A program made the position numbers and the translations under genes. Of a DNA stretch of 64,000 nt, positions 57,375 to 64,000 are shown one piece after another; position 1 is the first letter of the stretch, and the number at the start of each line of letters is the position of its first letter. The notes under the pieces are model-generated. The model made no database searches and was not told the origin of the DNA. It saw only the letters and a list, made by a program, of their open reading frames with translations. The DNA comes from Ilyonectria destructans (Eukaryota > Ascomycota > Sordariomycetes > Hypocreales > Nectriaceae), in NCBI GenBank assembly GCA_020740775.1, contig JAHEWK010000001.1, positions 930,001-994,000 on the forward strand, given 5' to 3'.

Positions 57375-59372
57375 ATGGCATCCAACCAAACACGCGCCAT
57401 CACGCGGAACCGTGAGCGCCTGGTCTGCACCGAATGTCGACGACGCAAACTGAAATGCGACCGATCAACGCCCTGCAGCAGCTGCGTTCGCCGAGGAGTC
57501 TCGTCATCGTGCGAGTACCATCGGTCTGGCGGTCTTTTGGAAGATGAACGTCAGCGTCGTGTGCTCGCTGAGGAACGGCTGGAGCATCTTGAGAAACTTG
57601 TGCATCAGCTGGCTACCCAGCGGTCTGAGGTTACTCCCACTTCATCTGGTCAGAGATTATCTACAGTTTCATTAGGAGGACCAACAGATTCGGCAGTCGA
57701 CGACCTGGTCTACAACGGCTCAACCCACTGGTCGGCCATGCTGCAAGATATCCAAGCCCTACGGTTAGCAATGACTCCCGAGGTCGCCGAAGATACCGAA
57801 GTGGAACCTCCGGAACGGATCTTGGATACCGGAATCAGTCTTTTCTTCGGGGCCGCCCCCTCCGGTCTCCTCACCTTCTCCGAAGTCCTCGCCCATTATC
57901 TCCCGCCTAGACAAGAAACCGACCGCTTGACAGCCTCCTACTTCAGACACAAGTCCACTGCTGCGCCATTCATCCATGCCGCCCAGTTCCGGCGCCACTA
58001 CCAAGCCTTCTGGGCCTCCCCGACCACCGCGCCTCCACTCTGGGCTTCTCTTCTCTTCTCTATTTGCCACATCTCCTCTGAAGGCCACCGCGGCTACTCT
58101 GCAACCAACCTAGACTCATCACCGAGCACTCACTTCTCTCTCGCCTCCGCGCACTGCCTCGCTCTTGGCTTCTACTTCCGCCCGCAGCCATTAGCCGTGG
58201 AGGCCCTCCTCCTCTTCGCCCATGCCCAATGTCTCACGTCTCTCGAACTGCCCCCGAATCTCGGGACCCTCTTCGGCTCACTCATTCGCCTCGCAACACA
58301 AATGGGCTATCACAGGGATCCGGACGTCCACGGACCTGGCAAGTTCACACCGTTCGAGGCAGAGATGCGCAGACGAACATGGTCCGTAGCCATGCAGCTT
58401 GACTTGCTCATATCTTTTCATTTGGGCCTGCCTAGTAACGTGCAGTATCCGACGTGGGATACTAAGACGCCACGGGCCATCATTGATGCTGATTTGCGGG
58501 AAGATATGACTGAATTGCCTCCAGAGAGGGAATATTCAACCGATACACTATTTTACGTGGTGAAGCATCGGTGCATGCGAGTGTTTGAGAAGATAATGAG
58601 ACACGTATTAGCGATGGAACCTCAAACCTTTGTCAATAACGAAAAAGGGCAGTCTGAGGATGAGGAGCTTAACGCGCTGGAACAGGAGATGCGAGAGGTG
58701 TATGCCACTGTACCAGAGGATTTGCGACCGAGACAAATGGCGGACTCGGTGGTCGATGCGCCTTCGACCATTGTCACCCGGCTGTGCGTGTCGAATCTGT
58801 ACAACAAGTGTTTCTGCGTTCTACACAGACCGTATGTGGTGTTGGGAAGGACGGACAGTGTGTCGGCGTGCTGGTCGTCCTCGAAGGCTATCGTGCATGA
58901 TATGATTGACGTGTACAAAGAATTCGCCCCCGGAGGGCTGTTGGAGACGGAAATGTGGTTTATGTGCAGTCTTACCTGGCACGACTTCTTATTCGGCGCC
59001 ACGGCACTATGTCTGGCGCTCTGTAAGTTGAAGGACAGCGGGGAGGCTCCGAACGCTGATGTTGAGTTGCTTCAAAAAGCGAGAGCCATCTTCGTGGAGC
59101 AGGCGTCAAGGAGGGCAAAAGACACCATGAGGGTTGTCGCCGTTATCGACGCGACAGTACGTTATATCTCGAGCCGAGAGGTTACTGCAGCCCAGAGCCC
59201 TGCCATTTCAGCACCTGATGTAGAGATGGCCTCGGAGGACATCGAAACCATTCTACAATCCGTCCAATTGGATGAAACCTGGGCATTTGGGGACTTTTCT
59301 GTCACAGCCGGGCCTCTGGAGGACCCGACTTGGCGATATATGGAGCAATTACTAGATCTTGAGCCACAATGA
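57375..59372 (+). CDS. Zn2Cys6 transcription factor with fungal-specific TF domain
   Basis: A nuclear DNA-binding regulator of unknown target pathway. The frame is a single exon of 665 residues from ATG 57,375. An in-frame ATG at 57,324 would add 17 residues and lies only 22 bases from the LINE duplication. The zinc cluster is complete: Cys18, 21, 28, 34, 37 and 46 in VCTECRRRKLKC..PCSSC..SSCEY. A short linker/coiled coil follows (RRVLAEERLEHLEKLVHQLA). The fungal-specific transcription factor domain lies at about residues 200-430, with GYHRDPDVHG and EMRRRTWSVAMQLDLL. No disruption is seen. The LINE inserted within the promoter or 5' UTR, so its native upstream region has been displaced by 5.5 kb. 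Confidence 0.92.
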   Translation: MASNQTRAITRNRERLVCTECRRRKLKCDRSTPCSSCVRRGVSSSCEYHRSGGLLEDERQRRVLAEERLEHLEKLVHQLATQRSEVTPTSSGQRLSTVSLGGPTDSAVDDLVYNGSTHWSAMLQDIQALRLAMTPEVAEDTEVEPPERILDTGISLFFGAAPSGLLTFSEVLAHYLPPRQETDRLTASYFRHKSTAAPFIHAAQFRRHYQAFWASPTTAPPLWASLLFSICHISSEGHRGYSATNLDSSPSTHFSLASAHCLALGFYFRPQPLAVEALLLFAHAQCLTSLELPPNLGTLFGSLIRLATQMGYHRDPDVHGPGKFTPFEAEMRRRTWSVAMQLDLLISFHLGLPSNVQYPTWDTKTPRAIIDADLREDMTELPPEREYSTDTLFYVVKHRCMRVFEKIMRHVLAMEPQTFVNNEKGQSEDEELNALEQEMREVYATVPEDLRPRQMADSVVDAPSTIVTRLCVSNLYNKCFCVLHRPYVVLGRTDSVSACWSSSKAIVHDMIDVYKEFAPGGLLETEMWFMCSLTWHDFLFGATALCLALCKLKDSGEAPNADVELLQKARAIFVEQASRRAKDTMRVVAVIDATVRYISSREVTAAQSPAISAPDVEMASEDIETILQSVQLDETWAFGDFSVTAGPLEDPTWRYMEQLLDLEPQ

Positions 59373-59712
59373 CGTATAGCAGTAAAAATGAGAAAACAAT
59401 GTTGCTGGATAGTTCAAATTCACTGTATAAATGTTGAATAGCTAGCCAGATTTGGGCGGAGTTAGACTAAGTGGTGCGGAGATAGCGGCCGAGAGGGATC
59501 GATGACGGGGAAGTGGCTGCGAGTGGAGATAGTCTACCGGCCGAGAATGACCTCAAAGTTCCGCTACTGTACTCTAAATATGTATATATATATCCTTTCC
59601 ATACCTTCTATCTCTATTCTTTGATCTTTATCCTTCTCATAAACTTCAACCATTTAATCCTGCTCAGTTTACATCACTGCCCTATAGTCAACACCAATCC
59701 TCCGCTTCCACA
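59373..59712. other. Intergenic region and SDR promoter
   Basis: About 340 bases. A TATA-like run (TATATATATCC, 59,583-59,593) lies about 120 bases before the SDR start, followed by a CT-rich leader. No other feature. Confidence 0.55.
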
Positions 59713-60525
59713 ATGGCCACCACCCGGAAAACCATCTTCATCACAGGCGCCAACACGGGCCTGGGTTACGAAATTATCCGCGCCCTCGCTACATCCACAT
59801 CCCCGTACACAATCCTCCTCGGCAGTCGCTCCCTCTCCAAGGCCGACGCTGCGATTCAATCCCTCGCCGCCGAATTTCCCTCGACCAAGAGCACCATCAC
59901 CCCGGTTCAAATCGACATCGAGGATGACGCCTCCATCGCAGCGGCCGTCAAGACCATTGAAGCCAAGTATGGCCACTTGGATGCTCTGGTCAACAATGCC
60001 GGAGCCCAGTTCGATCAGCAGCTCACTGCAGGCAACATGACCATGCGCGAGGTCTGGGACGCCTCGTGGCGATTAAACACTACCAGTACACATGTCATGA
60101 CACACGCCTTCGTGCCCCTCCTCTTGCAGTCGTCGGACCCGCGCCTCTTGTTCATCGCGAGCGGGACTTCCACCCTCGAGGGAAGCGACAACCGTAACAT
60201 GCCGATTAACAAGTTCCCAGGACCTGGGTGGCCAAAGACAGGGCTCCTATCAATTGTGAACATCCCAGCTTACCGTAGCAGCAAGACAGGCATGAACATG
60301 ATGATGCGAGAGTGGCATCGTATGCTGAAAGAAGACGGGGTCAAGGTGTGGTGCATCAGTCCCGGGCATTTGGCCACAGGCTTGGGTGGCAACCAGGAGG
60401 CGAACAAGAAATTGGGAGCCGAAGATCCGGCGCTGGGAGGGGCGTTTATTCGATCAGTACTGGAGGGAGAGAGAGATGAGGATGTGGGCAAGGTTGTTTC
60501 CAGGGCTGGGGTACAGGCTTGGTGA
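59713..60525 (+). CDS. Short-chain dehydrogenase/reductase
   Basis: NAD(P)-dependent oxidoreductase of the classical SDR family; the substrate is unknown. The frame is a single exon of 270 residues. The cofactor motif TGANTGLG is at residues 11-18. NNAG is at 94-97. The catalytic Tyr187 and Lys191 lie in YRSSK, and a PGH-type loop (CISPGHLATGLGG) follows. The start has a CT-rich leader and ACAATGGCC context. The gene lies downstream of the Zn2Cys6 factor in the same direction, with about 340 bases between them. This might mean a regulator-target pair, but no shared site was identified. Length and motifs are complete. Confidence 0.93.
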   Translation: MATTRKTIFITGANTGLGYEIIRALATSTSPYTILLGSRSLSKADAAIQSLAAEFPSTKSTITPVQIDIEDDASIAAAVKTIEAKYGHLDALVNNAGAQFDQQLTAGNMTMREVWDASWRLNTTSTHVMTHAFVPLLLQSSDPRLLFIASGTSTLEGSDNRNMPINKFPGPGWPKTGLLSIVNIPAYRSSKTGMNMMMREWHRMLKEDGVKVWCISPGHLATGLGGNQEANKKLGAEDPALGGAFIRSVLEGERDEDVGKVVSRAGVQAW

Positions 60526-61446
60526 GAGCATGTCCTGTTCTCTTAAGTAATCAACGGAACGGGAATTATAGTTATTAAACATAACGCTCTCTTTATCGTC
60601 GCATCTGATTATTATACATGGTGTGTTGTGGCCTACAAGGTGTCGATTTACCGGCGTTTGCTGCCTAACTATGTTCTCTGAGAAGTTCACCACCCATGAG
60701 ACCAAGGACAGAAGAGGATCGTTTTTAGTCTACGTTTATGTATTTCAGGGATGCATAAAAAAGCTGACGGTTGGTAAGCCCACTCGTATCGATCGATGAA
60801 TTGAATCATACAACCTCAATATCGTCTCTCTTTCCCCTAATTTTGTGATTATAGGGATGTTGGACATATGTTCCCATTCGTAAACCCAGCCCGACGGGTA
60901 CTTGTCCAACAAGATGCGCAATTCAACCCGAATCTATTTTGTGAGGCTTCAATTAAGCACTCAGTACATTCTCTCCGCTTTCTCTCGTGCACGCCGTTTT
61001 CGCATTTACTGAGACAGCCTCCTCGCTGGCCACAGGACCTCTCATGAATAAAGACGTGTGGATGATCAATAGCTGACCTGCGTAGTCATGGTCGTTGATA
61101 GACGATTAGAAGACCAAATTTCTCATAAGTAGGCCAACAAATTCATTCCATGCTATAAGCCATAATTCATGAACGTAATTAATGGATCCATACGAACTTT
61201 ACAAAGGGCGAGCCACTCCCCTCAAACAGTCTAGGCAGGCACAAATATGATTTCCTTAGCAAAAGATCAAGATAAAATCGCGCATGTTTCCTCCTCATCC
61301 CGGCCGATCGCGCTACGAGGCTGAGCCATGTAAGCCTTGTCGGCTGAGGCTCCTGCTCCTGAGAAGATGGGGAGCATCTACAACCCATCTGATGAGAACA
61401 GCGCCCTGATTCCATAGAAGTCCTCAGTCTCCAAAGCACATTTTTC
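60526..61446. other. Intergenic region
   Basis: About 920 bases between the SDR gene and the ankyrin pseudogene, which converge here. No gene, RNA or repeat supported. Confidence 0.5.
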
Positions 61447-63022
61447 TTATAACAATCGCTCGGTTTTAGCATGCCCTTCGAATACTGCCAACTCAAAGGC
61501 ATACCACTGCTGTTTGCCTCCACCTACCGCGGCCTCATCCTCCAGTAACATCTTGACCACATCGGTTTGTCCGTTATTCGCAGCAATCATAAGTGGTGTC
61601 TGGCCATGGCAGTCCTCAATATCCATATCAGCCTTCGCAGCGAGTAATAAACTGACCACTGTACTGTGTCCATTTTCCGCTGCTAGGAAAAGGGGTGTCT
61701 GGCTCAAGTCATTGGTTGAGTTCAAACTGCCGCTCTCCAAGGCAAGGAGCACCCTGACGACCCCATGATTCCCGTTTGCTGCTGCACGCGACAATGTCGT
61801 CTGGCCATCATCATCTTTCAAGCTAGTGTCAGCTCCTTCCTGAAGCAGAAGCTCGACGACCGTCACATCCCCGCCAAGTGCGGCCCATCCCAATGGTGTT
61901 AGATTTTCCTCATCTCTCGAGTCAATCTGAGCTCCATGGCAAAGCAGTATATCAACGACGGTGTGGTGTCCTCTTCTTGCGGCATATAACAGCGGAGTGC
62001 TCTGGCTGTCAGACTTGGCGTCTGCTTGGGCTCCCATGTCAAGCAACAGCATGACGACAGCTCCATTTCCATTGAGGGCGGCGTATGCCAAGGCTGTGTC
62101 ACCCGTTGTGGATCTCGCTTCGAGTTTAGCTCCATTGTCAAGCAACAGTTTCGCAGTACGTTCGTGGTTGTTGATGGCGGCCCATGATAACGGCGTCCTT
62201 CCGTAACTGTCACCTGAGTCAAGGCCGTTTCGACCGAGTAAGAGGGGTACAGCTCGCTCGAGGCCGAAGTACGACGCTAAGTGCAGTCCAGTTACTCTCC
62301 GTGGAAACCGTTGGCTATAGTTTGAGTCCTCTGGAGAGATCTTAAAAGCCATCAGAGTTTGGGTAGATGCCTCGACCAGAGCCTCGTTCTCCAGAAATTC
62401 AATGACTGTCTAACCTAGAGCCGACGCCTCGCTAGCATGATAGCCCCAGTTGTGTGCGGCATAGTCGTAAAGCCGATTGATTTGCAGCCCTTCTTCAAGT
62501 TCGTCATCTGTGAGGCAAGGACCGCTCTTAAAAACGATAAATGAGAGGTAGGTGCCGCAAATTGTCGCAATATACGTCTCGGCATCCGGAAAAAATTGTG
62601 TTTGCATTTGCTCAAAATATTCCTGTGTCGTATAATGGCCTAGGCGGATGATACCGCTCTCTTTGTCGACCGTGACTAACCCTGCACATACGGACACTAT
62701 TCTCTCGATCCGCTCAATGTTTTCTTCGTCGAGTTTAGTATCGCCAACCTCTACGGCAAGCGCATGTTGAAGCTCTAATGTAGTGAGGGGCCGCTTGGCA
62801 CAGGTGATCCATGACAAGACCTTGTTGGCAAGTCGCCGGACGCTTGGTTTCTGCTCGTTAATCCTTTCCATAGCCTCCTTATAGGCGGGGTCTAAAACCT
62901 CCCGCCTTTGGTCTTCGCTCGACGCTGGATTTTGTCTCTGTAACTGCGTTAACGCCATTCTGACAGCGGTTGCCGTAGTCTTGTCATCAAGCGAGTTGAG
63001 GTATATCTGTGCCAAGAGAAAC
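61447..63022 (-). pseudogene. Truncated NACHT/ankyrin-type (NLR-like) protein gene with one in-frame TAG
   Basis: The surviving part starts at a CTGCAG acceptor-like junction (63,022) with [11 protein letters not shown]. That sequence is characteristic of the region after the NACHT domain of fungal NLR-like proteins and is followed by [20 protein letters not shown] and [15 protein letters not shown] at 62,412-62,410 interrupts the frame after SALG. The frame then continues without shift into about eight ankyrin repeats (RTPLSWAAINNHERTAKLLL, TPLLYAARRGHHTVVDILL and others) and ends at 61,447. The N-terminal NACHT part is missing: upstream lie a MITE and AT-rich DNA. The TAG is explained by one CAG-to-TAG change. 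Intact relatives act in allorecognition or non-self sensing. Confidence 0.82.
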
Positions 63023-63073
63023 CTGCAGGTGTCAGTCTCGATGCTACTATCAAGAGGTCAGGGTGCCCTAGTA

Positions 63074-63410
63074 TATATATACCCAGAGGGGGGACTAGAA
63101 GCCTAACAGTAAAAAAGAAATACCAATAATAGTATTAATAATACAGACTATATATCCAGTCTATTTAATGGTTAATAGTTTACTCAGATAGATTAAAATT
63201 TCTAGTCTAACTAATTATCTTTTTTAATACCTTGATAAGCTATTAGAATAACTATATCTTAAAAAAGCTAGATCTATTAAAAAAGCTAAATCTACTAAAA
63301 AAACTAAATCTTAAAAAGATAAAAATTATAATAAATATAAATATTGTTAATACTATTATTAGTGTTTTTTTTTACTGTTAAGCTTCTAGTCCCCCCTCTG
63401 GGTATATATG
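63074..63410. mobile_element. Tc1/mariner-like MITE (337 bp)
   Basis: Terminal inverted repeats of about 40 bp, (T/C)ATATATACCCAGAGGGGG then ACTAGAAGC and TAACAGTAAAAAA, lie at 63,074-63,114 and 63,370-63,410. They are flanked by TA on both sides (63,072-63,073 and 63,411-63,412). The interior is AT-rich and noncoding. The TA duplication and size fit a Tc1/mariner-derived MITE. It lies just upstream of the truncated ankyrin gene. Confidence 0.8.
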
Positions 63411-63412
63411 TA

Positions 63413-63890
63413 CTAAGAGCACTCTAACCTCTTAATAATAAATATAAAAGCTCTATAAGTTTTACTTTTTATATCCTAATTATCCTTTTATTCTTATATA
63501 TATCTTAACTAACTACTTAACTAATTATTTAACTAACTATTTAACTAACTAAAAATATCTACTTTTTACTCTATACTATAGATTAATATAGTTTTTTCTA
63601 ATTATTAGTATACTTATAGCTTCTCTTTTAATTTTTATTATTTAATTTTAAGTAATTTAATTTTTATTTTAAGATTATAAATTATAGCTAAAAAGTTAGA
63701 ATTTAAAGATATTATAGAAATTTAAATTAATTAATTTAATAAATTTTATTTAATATAGCTAATAGTCTTTAGCTATTATATAATTTAAAAACTAATAGAT
63801 TAAGATATAACTTTATAACTTTAGATTACTATAAAATTAGACTATCTTAAGACTTTAATTTAAAAATACTAAAGGTATATACTTTCTCTA
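63413..63890. other. AT-rich degenerate DNA
   Basis: About 480 bases rich in TA and AACTA-type short repeats, probably RIP-mutated repeat remains. No motif recognised. Confidence 0.5.
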
Positions 63891-64000
63891 TGTGACGGAC
63901 TGGCCCCAGGGCGGCTGCGAATGGGCGTCGGTAATAGTATTGATAAAGCTAAAGAGAGAGAAAGACTGGTCCCTGTGCACACCCGGTCTGTGCCCGGTCT
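63891..64000. mobile_element. Probable 5' edge of an LTR element running out of the window
   Basis: Composition changes abruptly from AT-rich to GC-rich at 63,891, where the sequence starts TGTGACGGACTGGCCCC. A TG start next to AT-rich DNA looks like an LTR boundary. The other end and the TSD are outside the window. Confidence 0.35.

Noticed and set aside
50955..62412. Reassigned TAG codon explaining both interrupted genes
   Set aside because: TAG serves as the normal terminator of the hydrolase gene and LINE ORF1, so general recoding is unlikely.

Overview
The window is nuclear DNA of a filamentous ascomycete. Spliced genes carry short introns with GTRAGT-type donors. The gene families are typical of Pezizomycotina: Zn2Cys6 regulators, a HET-domain protein, a NACHT/ankyrin-type protein and F-box proteins. 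There is also a PhiA cell-wall protein and heavy RIP-style C:G to T:A mutation of repeats. PhiA together with an AflR-family regulator points towards Eurotiales (Aspergillus/Penicillium relatives), but the species cannot be fixed from sequence alone.

Layout. (1) 1-32,555 is one AT-rich nest of retrotransposons. The outermost is a 12.46-kb Ty3/gypsy element (called X here) whose 5' LTR is cut by the window edge and whose 3' LTR is 32,180-32,555. Nested in it are a 6.97-kb gypsy chromovirus (Y, 824-7,792), a 434-bp solo LTR (8,805-9,238) and a second, less mutated copy of X (16,269-29,292), which itself carries a 555-bp solo LTR (22,506-23,060). Target-site duplications and equal LTR lengths support every boundary. 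After subtracting the insertions, both X copies come to the same length, 12,464 bp. (2) 32,556-33,280 is a degenerate AT-rich tail and the transition to normal-composition DNA. (3) 33,282-51,617 is genic: dienelactone-hydrolase-like enzyme, AflR-like Zn2Cys6 regulator, MDR oxidoreductase, double GFA-domain protein, two small hypothetical genes, F-box protein, PhiA, HET protein and an F-box pseudogene with one in-frame TAG. A 983-bp palindromic DNA element with 100-bp terminal inverted repeats and a 9-bp TSD (36,777-37,759) sits between the divergent regulator and MDR gene. (4) 51,817-57,287 is an apparently intact Tad1-like LINE with two overlapping ORFs and a 15-bp TSD. It is inserted just upstream of a Zn2Cys6 factor gene and has not been RIP-mutated. 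(5) 57,375-63,022 holds that factor, a short-chain dehydrogenase, and a truncated ankyrin-repeat pseudogene with one in-frame TAG. (6) 63,074-64,000 has a 337-bp TA-flanked MITE, AT-rich degenerate DNA and the probable edge of another LTR element.

No secondary-metabolite backbone gene (PKS, NRPS or terpene cyclase) is visible, so a cluster role for the AflR-like factor and the neighbouring oxidoreductase remains a guess. The most informative parts are the self-nested X elements with an unexplained long reading frame downstream of pol, the palindromic element, and the contrast between destroyed LTR elements and a clean LINE.
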